Shown piece after piece: positions 1 to 9,568 of a DNA stretch of 64,000 nucleotides (the first letter of the stretch is position 1; the number at the start of each line of letters is the position of its first letter). The notes beneath the pieces were generated by a model. It was not told the origin of the DNA and ran no database searches. It worked only from the letters and a program-made list of their open reading frames with translations. The stretch lies in assembly GCA_012932865.1 (NCBI GenBank), contig SAXG01000010.1, positions 496,001 to 560,000 of the forward strand, written 5' to 3'. The translations under genes and the position numbers were made by a program. This DNA comes from Amylostereum areolatum (taxonomy: Eukaryota > Basidiomycota > Agaricomycetes > Russulales > Stereaceae).

Positions 1-347
1 GCGTCTATACCCTCCACATGCCCTCTCCACTTCACCCAGTGTTCGCTATTGTACTGTACTTACTGTAGTTCAGCCTGAGCTAGCTTCCCTAGGTTCAGTT
101 TCGAGTTAGTTACCGCTTTAGGTCGATTCTCGGCTTATTCCGAGTTTCCTCCCACGCTTCGTGGCCTCTACCTGCAGCCACACGCGTCTGCTCCTCCTCA
201 GTCGCTCATTCTGTGCTGCAGGTATGCCCCTTGCTCATTTCTGTCTTGTTTCTTAGTCGCTCATTCTGTGCTGCAGAAATTTACTGTTTGTGTCAGTTCT
301 GAGCGTCCCTAGCTAGTTGGCTAGCCCCTTCAACTGCGACTTCAACA
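1..347 (+). repeat. Copia LTR, partial, cut by the window start
   Basis: This segment matches the last 346 bases of the 451-bp LTR at 445-895, with about eleven substitutions and one inserted base, and ends in the same CAACA. It is therefore an older copy (about 3 percent diverged) of the same copia family. What follows at 348-444 is not the primer-binding sequence seen after the intact 5' LTR, so this is either a solo LTR or the 3' LTR of another copy lying outside the window. The 97 bases between it and the next LTR hold no gene. Confidence 0.85.
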
Positions 348-444
348 GAGACTTGGATCCAGGCGCCGGGGTGGACGAGGGGACCTGTCCCCACAACGAG
401 GTCACGCAGGCGTAGAAAAATCCTCTCCAGAACTTCGAGGGGGA

Positions 445-895
445 TGTTGAAGATATTCATTTATGTCTGATTTCTACGCCTTTATTCTGTTCTATCTCCC
501 TTCTATTCGCGTCTATTCCGCTCCATTCACCCTATTATCATCTAATTCCGCGTCTATACCCTCACATGCCCTCTCCACTTCACCCACTGTTCGCTATTGT
601 ACTGTACTTACTGTAGTTCAGCCTGAGCTAGCTTCCCTAGCTTCAGTTTCGAGTTAGTTACCGCTTTAGGTCGATTCTCGGCTTATTCCGAGTTTCCTCC
701 CACGCTCCATGGCCTCTACCTGCAGCCACACGCGTCTGCTCCTCCTCAGTCGCTCATTCTGTGCTGCAGGTATGCCCTTTGCTCGTTTCTGTCTTGTTTC
801 TCAGTCGCTCATTCTGTGCTGCAGCAATCCACTGTTTGTGTCAGTTCTGAGCGTCCCTAGCTAGTTGGCTAGCCCCTTCAACTGCGACTTCAACA
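445..895 (+). repeat. 5' LTR of the copia element
   Basis: 451 bp, begins TGTTGAAG and ends CTTCAACA. It is essentially identical to the LTR at 5933-6383. A short open frame inside it (463-657) is repeated in the other LTR and has no features of a protein gene. An internal near-duplication, CAGTCGCTCATTCTGTGCTGCAG, occurs twice about 60 bp apart (around 747-825). Confidence 0.95.
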
Positions 896-914
896 GGTTA
901 TGGGCCCTGCGCTC
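896..914 (+). promoter_or_regulatory. Primer-binding site of half-tRNA-iMet type
   Basis: Directly after the 5' LTR lies GGTTATGGGCCCTGCGCTC. It does not begin with the TGG expected for priming by a tRNA 3' end. It is complementary, at all but two positions, to the anticodon arm and adjoining 5' part of fungal initiator tRNA-Met. That pattern is known from Drosophila copia and fungal relatives, which prime from a cleaved 5' half of initiator tRNA. The tRNA comparison is from memory. Confidence 0.75.
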
Positions 915-1602
915 TAGCCAACATCCATCGCTTTTATCTCGCCTCACAGCACCCCCCTCGCCTCGTCCTTCTACACACCTCTCCTACCATCCCTAGAGGC
1001 CCCAGCCCTCGAGTTTCAAGTCGAACGACCCATCCGTCGCCTCCCAACGCCATCCCCATCCTCCAGGGCGCGCATTTCGCAACATCAAGCGCGCACGCAA
1101 CGCCCCTTCATCCGTTCGCCTCGCCCTTGCATATTCCGCATCTACTACTCCCTATCCAACTTCGTGCCAAGCCCCAAGGCCGTCGCTTTTGTCGCTGCGC
1201 GTCCACAGCCTGTGACGCTTCCTCCTCCTCCTCCCACAAACATCAAAGGCGCCCTCAGCGCCCCTTCAACCGTTTGCTACCTCGCTTCGCGTCAGCCCTC
1301 CCTACCACCCTACCTACCCCCTCGCCAAACGCGGTAGCCGTCGCTGAAGCCGTTCGCCCTCAGGAGCTCGTTGTTTGCAGGAGGCTGTTTCGAGAAATTT
1401 TCACCTTGGGATCGGACGAGTGTAGCTTCCCATCGCGTTGTGCTATCGGTACGCGCTCTTCAGGCCTCCATCTAGACCATCCACCCTCCCCATCGCCGTC
1501 GTACCCGCCCCCATCGCCCTATCCCATCGCCCTCGGCGCCCCCTCGAACCTCTGCTCGTCCAAATCGTCGCTTTTTGCGTATATCCTCTCCAATTCCTCA
1601 TT

Positions 1603-4600
1603 ATGTCCGACTCTATCCCCAAAATCGACGCTCTCACCGGCCAAAACTACAAGGACTGGTCGAACGAGGTTCTGGCCTGGCTCCAGACCAAGGGCTGGGA
1701 CGCTGTAGTGCTGGGGGAGACGTCCAAGCCGGCGGATACTGCTGCTGCCGCCCTCAAGGAGTACACCTCGATCTGCTCCAAGGCTGGGGGTGCCATCTAC
1801 CTCCTCATCTCCAAGGACCAGCGAGGTCCTGTGGACGACCTTAGGCGCGACGCCCCTGCTATGTGGACGAAGCTCGAGGCGCTGCACGTCAAGAAGGCGC
1901 CTGGCGCGCGCTTCAACGCGTATGACGACCTCTTCAATGTCCGCAAGAAGGAGGACGAGTCCCTGCTCGCTATGGCGACGCGAGTCGACGATGCTATGCG
2001 TCGCATTCGTTCCCTTCGCCCTGCGTCTCTCACCCTCGAGGAGCTCGACAAGGAGCTCACCACCATGGCGTACATCCGCGCCCTCCCCTCGGAGTACTCC
2101 TCCTTCGTCTCGTCCCTCCTCCTGCTCGAGAAGCTCGACCCCGACAGCGTCAAGGACGCGTTTGTGCGCGAGGAGACCAACAGGGAGCGCAACCCCGAGT
2201 TCTTCAAGCCGGACGCTTCGTCTGCGCTCAGTGCGTCGTCGTCTGGCGCATCTGGCAAGGCCAAGGGGCAGTCCTCGCGTCCACGTCTCACTTGCGCGTT
2301 CTGCAAGAAGAGCGGGCACGAGGAGAAGACCTGCTATCAGAAGCAGATCAAGGACCTGCGTTCTCGCCTTGGGGACAAGGCCAACGCCGCTTCGTCGTCG
2401 TCTGACGGCTTCAATCCTGCTGGCGAACACGCTGGCAGCGCTGCATCCGCAAGTGTCGCTCCTTCCGACCCCCTCTCGCCGCTGCAGCTCGATGCTGACG
2501 TCGATTGGAATGCAGACACCGGCGCCACGTCTCATATGACCCCGCATCGCCACTTCTTCGCCTCCTACCGTCCCCTTCGCACGCCCATTCGCCTCGCAGA
2601 CGGAAAGACGGTGTACAGTGCAGGAGTCGGTTCAGTGGTGTTCAATCCGGTTGTAGCAGGAAAGGCGCAGGGTGCCGTCGAGTTTACTAGAGTCCTCCAT
2701 GTTCCCCATCTTCGCAATAATCTCCTCTCTGTCCTCTACCTTGCGAAGCATAAGGCGTTCGTCGTCACCATCAAGGGGAGCCGCGTCTCCTTCGCTAAGG
2801 ACGGCGCTGTGTGGTTCACTGCAACGATCAACGATGCGAACACCGCCTATCTCGATGGTTCCACCTCTACAGCGTCGCACTACGCCCTATCCGCCGCGCT
2901 CGCCGCCTCTACGCCGCTCGACGCGTCCCTATGGCACCGCCGCCTGGCTCACTTCAACCACGCTGGTCTCCAGCGCATAGTGCGCGAGAATCTCGTCACC
3001 GGTCTCGTCTTCAACTCGTTAGAGAAGCCCGACCCTATCTGCGAGCCCTGCCTCGCTGGCAAGATGCATGCCGACCCGTTCCCCTCCTCTACCACCGTCT
3101 ACACAAAGCGCCTCGCCCTCGTCCACTCTGACCTGCACGGTCCGCTTCCAGTCCGCACCGCCTCTGGCTATCGCTACTGGGTCCTCTACATCGACGCCGC
3201 CTCGCGTTTCTACGCCGTCTACCTGCTTCGCAAGAAGTCGGACCAGTACGAGGCGTTCAAGGACTTCAAAGCGTGGGCCGAGAAGCAGACAGGCGAGAAG
3301 CTGCTCGCGCTGCAGGACGACAAGGGGGGCGAGTACATGGGGCGCAACATGGACGAGTTCTGTTCGCTGCACGGGATCGAGCGCCGTCATACGACGCGCA
3401 ATCGCCCTCAGCAGAACGGCGTGGCGGAGCGTGCAAATCGCACCATTGAGGAGGGTGTCACCGCGATGCTTGCGGAGTCCGGCCTGCCTGCGTCTTTCTG
3501 GGGAGAAGCGCTCAGTGCCTACATCCACGTCCGCAACCGCCTGCCCACCGCCGCCATCAAGGCGCACACCACGCCCTTCGAGCTCTGGCACGGGTCCAAG
3601 CCGGATGTGAGTCGTCTGCGCGTGTGGGGATGCACCGCATACGTCCATATCCAGCGCGACAAGCGCAAGGGCCTGCAGCCGCACATGGTGAAGGCCGCCT
3701 TCATCGGGTATCCGGAGGGGTACAAAGGCTGGAAGTTCTGGGACCCTATAGCGAAGAAGGTCATCATTTGCGAGCGCGCCGACTTTGATGAGCGCGATTT
3801 CCCTCGCTCCAGGCTCAACAAGCCGCTCCTGCCCTCGCCTTCCGCTCCCCTCTTCCCTCCTCCGCCTCCATCGGAGCCTGCTCCCTCTCAGCTGGTGCTG
3901 GATGCCGGGGGAGACGACGACTCGTCCTCTGCTGAGCAAGACGAGCCTGATCTGCCTCCAGCTCCGCCTGCTGATGAGCATGATCAGGATGCGGCCGATC
4001 CCGCTCCTGCGCCGCCTGCAGCCGATCCTGCACCTCCCTCTCCACATGCGGGTCCTTCGCGGCCTGCTCCTCGAGGGAGGAAGCGCGCCGCCTCGCCCAC
4101 CGGTCCTCTGCGCCGTAGCACGCGCGACGCCGTGGTCAAGGCGCGATCGAACAGCTGGCAGCCTCAACCAGTGCCCTCCAAGGCGAAAGTGCGCGAGCCG
4201 CTTCCTGCAGTCGAATCCGACGAGGAGGACGATGCTCACAGCGACTCTCCTGAGCCGTGGGCGAATGACGACGTCTACTCTGCGCAGGAGACGCCTGAGG
4301 CCGCCTTTGCCATCCACACCGCGTTGGAGACTGCCCTTCTATCCGCAGACGGCGAGCCGCTCTCCTACAGGCAGGCTATGCAGCGTCCAGACGCGGAGAT
4401 GTGGCTTGCAGCGTGCAGAGAGGAGCTCGACGCGCATGCAGCCAATGGCACCTGGTCTATCGCTTCCCTTCCCCCTGGCGCGCACGCCGTCGCATCGCGC
4501 TGGGTCTTCAAGGTCAAGCGCAAGGAGGACGGCTCCATCGAGCGCTACAAGGCGCGCGTCGTCGCGAAGGGCTTTGCCCAGCGTCCTGGCTTCGACTACT

Positions 4601-5913
4601 TCGAGACCTTCGCTCCCACTGCCAAGTTCCAGGCCATCCGCACTGTCCTCGCCCTCGCCGCCGTCGAGGATCTCCACCTGCGCTCCATCGACATCTCCCA
4701 TGCCTTCATCAATGGCGACCTCGATGCGGAGGTCTACATGAAGCAGCCTGAAGGCTTCGAGGAGGGTCCTCCTGGCGCGGTCTGCAAGCTGCAGAAGTCG
4801 ATCTACGGCCTCAAGCAGGCCGCTCGCCTGTGGAAGATCAAGCTGATGGAGGTCCTGTGCGACAAGATGGGATTCCGCTGCATCTACAGCGACGCGTCAA
4901 TCTACGTGCTCCAGCGCGACGCTGTGCGCGTTCTCCTCCCTGTCTTCGTCGACGACGGCACCCTGGCGTCGAATTCGGAGCCTGTTCTCGACGAGATCAT
5001 CGCCACTCTTCGCACGCACTTCAAGCTGCGAGACCTCGGCCCCACCTCCTTCCTCCTTGGCATCCACATCACTCGAGACCGCTCCCTTCGCACCCTCTTC
5101 CTCTCCCAGCGCCAGTACATCATCGACACGCTTGCGCGCTACAATCACGCCGACTGCCACCCTGTCACCACGCCTATGCTTCCTGGCTCGCGTCTGACGA
5201 AGGCCATGTCGCCCCAGAATGCTTCTGAGCGCGAATTCATGCAAAAGGTGCCCTATGGCAGCGCCGTCGGCTCCCTGCTCTACATCGCGACTGCGACCCG
5301 TCCAGACATCGCCTACACTGTCTCCAATCTCTGCCGCTTCATTTCGGACCCAGGTCCTCAGCATTGGCGCGCCGTCCAGCATCTGTTCAAGTACCTCCAG
5401 GGCACGAAGGACTTGAAGCTCGTGTACAGGCCGACCGACGACTCCGAGCTGTTCACCACCTTCACAGACTCGGACCACGGCGGAAACGTCGACAATGGCC
5501 GCTCCACAGGCGGGTATCTCGTCCGCATTGGTTCTGGCGCTGTCAGCTAGAGCTCTCGCCTCCAATCGCTCGTCGCACAGTCGACGACCGAGGCGGAGTA
5601 CATTGCTGCCGTCGAGGCTGGCAAGGAGATCGTCTGGATGCGCAACCTGCTCTCTGAGTTTGGCTACACAGTCGAGGGCGCTTCGCTCCTGTACTCGGAC
5701 AATCAGTCGTCTATCAACGTCTCAAAGAATCCCGAGCATCATGGACGCATGAAGCACCTCGACCTGCGCTTCTACTGGCTGCGAGACGAAGTGGAGGCCG
5801 GCCGGATTGTTCTCAAGTTTGTGGGGACAAACGAGATGCCGGCCGACATCCTGACGAAGGCGCTGCCTCGTGAGCGCGTTGTGCGCTGCAGGGAGATGAT
5901 GGGACTCGAGTAG
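1603..5913 (+). pseudogene. Copia Gag-Pol polyprotein, one nonsense codon
   Basis: The polyprotein would make and integrate the element's cDNA. The ATG at 1603 is chosen because the gag homology (DALTGQNYKDW) starts right after it. Domains in order: UBN2-type gag; zinc knuckle CX2CX4HX4C near residue 231; aspartic protease with DTG near 305; GAG-pre-integrase (LWHRRLAH); integrase core with HSDLHG, DDKGGEY and an NGVAERANRTIEE segment; a proline-rich linker; reverse transcriptase with SIDISHAFINGDL and an FVDD active site at 1115-1118 (YVDD is usual); RNase H with TDSDHGG and, after the break, STTEAEY. Codon 1316 (5548-5550) is TAG where the family has Trp; the same frame stays open beyond it to 5913, for 1436 codons in all. 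The break is a single base change in a CpA context on the other strand. No other damage is visible. Confidence 0.93.
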
Positions 5914-5921
5914 GCGTCTCA

Positions 5922-5932
5922 TCACGGGGGAG
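5922..5932 (+). promoter_or_regulatory. Polypurine tract of the copia element
   Basis: TCACGGGGGAG lies immediately before the 3' LTR, in the position where plus-strand DNA synthesis of LTR elements is primed. Confidence 0.8.
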
Positions 5933-6383
5933 TGTTGAAGATATTCGTTTATGTCTGATTTCTACGCCTTTATTCTGTTCTATCTCCCTTCTATTCGCGT
6001 CTATTCCGCTCCATTCACCCTATTATCATCTAATTCCGCGTCTATACCCTCACATGCCCTCTCCACTTCACCCACTGTTCGCTATTGTACTGTACTTACT
6101 GTAGTTCAGCCTGAGCTAGCTTCCCTAGCTTCAGTTTCGAGTTAGTTACCGCTTTAGGTCGATTCTCGGCTTATTCCGAGTTTCCTCCCACGCTCCATGG
6201 CCTCTACCTGCAGCCACACGCGTCTGCTCCTCCTCAGTCGCTCATTCTGTGCTGCAGGTATGCCCTTTGCTCGTTTCTGTCTTGTTTCTCAGTCGCTCAT
6301 TCTGTGCTGCAGCAATCCACTGTTTGTGTCAGTTCTGAGCGTCCCTAGCTAGTTGGCTAGCCCCTTCAACTGCGACTTCAACA
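5933..6383 (+). repeat. 3' LTR of the copia element
   Basis: 451 bp, TGTTGAAG..CTTCAACA, nearly identical to the 5' LTR. The GGGGA copy of the target duplication follows at 6384-6388. Confidence 0.95.
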
Positions 6384-6894
6384 GGGGATGGTGTGGATGG
6401 GGTGAGGGGGGGGCGCGAGGAGTAGGAGCTGAGGCGCGATTGGGAGTGGAGAGGTGACATTGGGGACGCCATTGTGGACGGGGACATCGGGGACGTTGGC
6501 CATTTGCGTTGAGAGTGGTCAACGAGGAGCTGGTAAAGCATCAGGATTTCAATCATTTACAAGGACGAAAGGATGCGCACCTGGTGAAAAAAACACTTGA
6601 CACCAGTAGTACTCGACCGCGAGCATTCAGGATGACTTTGTACGCGTTGGGAGATACCAGAGGAGCAAGACAAGCAACGAGGAATGTCAAGCGAGAACGC
6701 ATGTGCCGAGCGAGACGAAGGCGTGCGATCGGCAGATCCGTGGCCCGCTTGCGCGCAGGGTGGACGATTGCGTTAAGTCCCGCTGTGCGTTCCTGCGCAA
6801 CCCTCCTTGGAAGTTGGAAAATTACCGCCATCCCAACCTACCTCTCCATCGACATGTATCCCGTTGAATCCCCCTCACAGTCATTCCATCCTCC
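6384..6894. other. Flanking DNA without a recognisable gene
   Basis: G-rich sequence after the copia insertion (6388-6500) followed by ordinary-looking sequence. Open frames of about 90-140 codons occur on both strands but show no motif or family similarity that I recognise. Confidence 0.5.
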
Positions 6895-8764
6895 TATCTT
6901 TTCTCTCCCGTGGAACTTACCGTCATAGTCTTCCTGCTCCTTCGGCTCATGATGGAAGACAATGCTGCTCGCCATGGGCCCGCAAGTTGGATCGCCGTCA
7001 CACAGGTGTGCCACGCATGGAGGGAGCTTGCCATCGGGTGCCCCGCTCTATGGGGAACTATCCCCCTCCTCGGCAAGCCATGGTTCGAGGTTTTTGTCAA
7101 GCGCGCCATCGACTCGCCATTGGACCTGTACGCCCTCCCGATGTACCTCTCCGATACGCGACGCGGACACCGCGACGTCGAGCAATGAGTCGTCCAGTTC
7201 CCTCTCCACTGAATCTGCACGTTGCACGCCAATTATGGATCCATTGCCCTCGCAAATATTCCTGCCCCGCTGCTCGAAGCAATTGCGTTAACCGGCCACC
7301 ATGCCCATCCCACCCTTACCTCATTTTCCGATCCAAACCTGTTCGCCGGGGGTTTCCCCAACCTTCAGTCCGTCAAGCTTACCAGTGTTGGATTGCTCTC
7401 TACTATCCCACTCCTTTAAGCCCCACTCACCGTCCTGCACATCCCCGATGACCTCTGGGAGCAAAACGGCAGTGACCTTGAAGGTGTCCTCCGTAACCTC
7501 ACCATGCTCGAAGAGCTCCTCCTGTGTGACGCGTGCCCCTCGCCCGCGAAGACCTCCGACAGCTCCAGCCCATCCTCCCCGGTGTCTCTTCCATCCTTGC
7601 GGTGTCTGGAGTTGCACGACGATGTCGCAAAGGTTGCATGCGTGTTGTCATACATGACCTATGGTGTCGAGTGTGCCGTTTACGTGTGGATCCCATGGGA
7701 GACGGCTCTCAGAATGGAGCCCGTGATGTATACAATGTCCAAGGTCTTTTTGCCCCAGCCATCGTTCATACCTATTGAGTCGGCGGTGATTGTCGATGAG
7801 GGAGCCGATTGTTGAAAACACAGAGGGACCTTCAGTCATAAAGTGAAACACAAAGTGGACTGGCCGGGGATTGAACCCAGGACCTCCCATATTCTAGAAG
7901 GGTGCTCTAACCAACTGAGCTACCTGTCCGATAGTGGGAACAGGTTGGTAGTTGAGATAGAGGATATCACCGAGCTCTGATTGTGTGCAACAGGCCAGGG
8001 CTTAGCCTTATTTCAACACCGATGTGGCCGTCCGTGTACCTGCGGGTTTCGCCGCCCACGTCAAAGGTCAATTCCCCGGCTCATACGAGTAAACCGATGA
8101 CTGTGGTTTCCACGAACTGGTTTTTTGCGCAACTGACGACGCGGGTCGTACGGGTGCAGCAAGTTTCCTCCAGATCATCCCCACCTATATTCGCTCCACC
8201 GACAATGTCGTCATCCAGAGCCAAAGCTTCGAAGACGAACCTGGGGAATCCTGGGAGTCCGACTATTGCCGTGTCAATCCATCCACCCTCATCATCATCG
8301 GGCACGCCGCCAAACAGCTCACCCTGTCTTCAGCACTCCCGAACCTCCTGCATTCGCAATGGGGACGCCTGCGCACCATCGAGGTGATTTTGATGAGTCC
8401 ACAGCGCCGACAACCCTCCTGGGGAACCAACCTGAAACGCCTACTCCGTGCAGTTGAGGACCACAACACCACCACCTGGGAGCCAGTCTTGTTGCGTGTG
8501 TTCTTTCACCACCGGCTGCGGATGACAGACGAAGCGGAGGACACTATCTTTATGCAAGAGGGGTGGGAGGAGTTGGATCCTCGCCTTGCCGCAGACATAA
8601 CCCCGTCTTGTCAGTACAACTTTGCGGCGCAAGTGCCTCCCGCCGGTGCGAGTCCTATCAAATGGTACCATCGTCCAGTCACTGCGGTATCAAGGGGGGT
8701 GGATGGTTATGACGGGATCCTGTGTTCGCAGTCGTTGGATGAAAGCAATGTTGGGTTATTGTAG
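6895..8764 (+). pseudogene. F-box-like/leucine-rich protein relic
   Basis: One forward frame from about 6910 to 7665 reads like the N-terminal half of the large agaricomycete F-box-like family (substrate adaptors of SCF ubiquitin ligases): an F-box-like stretch with WIAVTQVCHAWRELAIGCP and ALWGTI, then hydrophobic leucine-rich segments (NLQSVKLTSVGLLSTIPLL, LEELLLCDACPSP, LPSLRCLELHDDV). The frame carries three stops, two close together near 7187-7215 and one at about 7420. A second block from about 8130 to 8764 (LIIIGHAAKQLTLSSALPNL, QWGRLRTIEVILMS) reads like the C-terminal part. The two blocks are separated by about 460 bp that contain a tRNA-like gene. The copy is broken and no start could be fixed. 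Assignment rests on the F-box-like block and the leucine pattern. Confidence 0.6.
7856..7929 (-). tRNA. tRNA-like gene, anticodon AGA, probably a pseudogene
   Basis: The reverse strand folds as a full 74-nt cloverleaf: acceptor GGACAGG/CCAGTCC with one A-A mismatch, TA at 8-9, D arm GCTC/GAGC, anticodon arm with loop CTAGAAT, a 5-base variable loop, T arm CTGGG/CCCGG with TTCAATC, and discriminator A. T33 and A37 are in place. The anticodon would be AGA (Ser), but serine tRNAs carry a long variable arm and this molecule has none; the body looks more like a threonine-type tRNA with a changed third anticodon base. A T-T mismatch in the anticodon stem also argues for decay. It lies inside the F-box relic. 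No intron is needed to fold it. Confidence 0.7.
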
Positions 8765-9568
8765 AACCACATAGTGTACTGGAAATGAATGTTATTGCGG
8801 GGAAATGTGATAGGATACAAGGAGGAGTCGTGTACACTTCAGATTCCAGTCGTGCAAACTTGGACCCACGCCTACGTTATGTAATGTCCGCCTGGTCCGT
8901 GGTCACGGTACCGGTCCTGCTGGAGTGTTGATTGCTCCCACGGTGCACGGTTTGTTGATTGTCACGTGATCACGGCGGAGGACACTTGACGGGCGGTGCA
9001 ATGCCTTCACTCTCACCTAACCTCTCACCTTACCCATTGCTGCGACACCACACTACCCGTCCCATCTGGCGTCATGCCCCCCCCACGCGTCCTCAGACAA
9101 ACATGCGCTTAGGTTGTAAACCCTATGCACGGACAGCCCCAAAGATGTTCTATGACTGGCAAAAAGGCACCGAGATGGGCACTTCCTTCATCATGCGGGC
9201 CATAGACATATCAAGAGGCGGATTCCTTGGTGCAACCTCCTCAGTCCTCAACCTCCCTCCTCCTACTCTTCGGCGGGCTACCGTGGATTCCGAACCAGAG
9301 GGTGCAACGGCCGCGCCTTCAGCCTCAATTTCGACAGTTGCACCTACGGCGCAACCTCACCAAGAGACGCCTTCCCGCCTGAGCTCTGGTGGGTTCCAGA
9401 CTTTTGAAGCCCGTCTCAAGATCCGCCGAAACATCTGTCGATATGGACCACAAAATGCTCAACATCCCGCCCGAAAACACGATCCTTGGTGCGACACGTT
9501 GCTTCATCAACTCGGTGTGTGATGCTCCACTTACACGCTTATTTTTCTCATGCTAACGGCACTCTCAG
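8765..9568. other. Spacer between F-box relic and KDZ relic
   Basis: No convincing gene. A 187-codon frame at 8959-9522 lacks any recognisable domain. Its last part may contain the degenerate first exon of the KDZ gene, because GTGTGTGATG at 9517 and CTCTCAG ending near 9568 look like an intron just before the recognisable CxC2 exon. Confidence 0.45.

Larger units (their letters stand above)
445..6383 (+). mobile_element. Complete Ty1/copia LTR retrotransposon
   Basis: The element is 5939 bp and is bounded by two 451-bp LTRs (TG..CA) that I read as differing at a single base (A at 459, G at 5947). The 5 bases GGGGA lie directly before it (440-444) and directly after it (6384-6388), a clean target-site duplication. 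Inside are a primer-binding site, one gag-pol reading frame in the copia order (gag, protease, integrase, reverse transcriptase, RNase H) and a polypurine tract. LTR near-identity means a very recent insertion. One in-frame stop breaks pol, so this copy probably depends on other copies for movement. Confidence 0.95.

Noticed and set aside
348..444. Internal region of a tiny LTR-97 bp-LTR element between the LTR at 1-347 and the LTR at 445
   Set aside because: No primer-binding sequence after 347, and the GGGGA duplication shows that the LTR at 445 pairs with the one at 5933.
463..657. 64-codon ORF repeated at 5951-6145
   Set aside because: It is the LTR read in one frame; identity follows from LTR identity and no protein feature is present.
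3019..4317. 432-codon minus-strand ORF
   Set aside because: Antisense shadow of the copia gag-pol frame caused by high GC at third positions.
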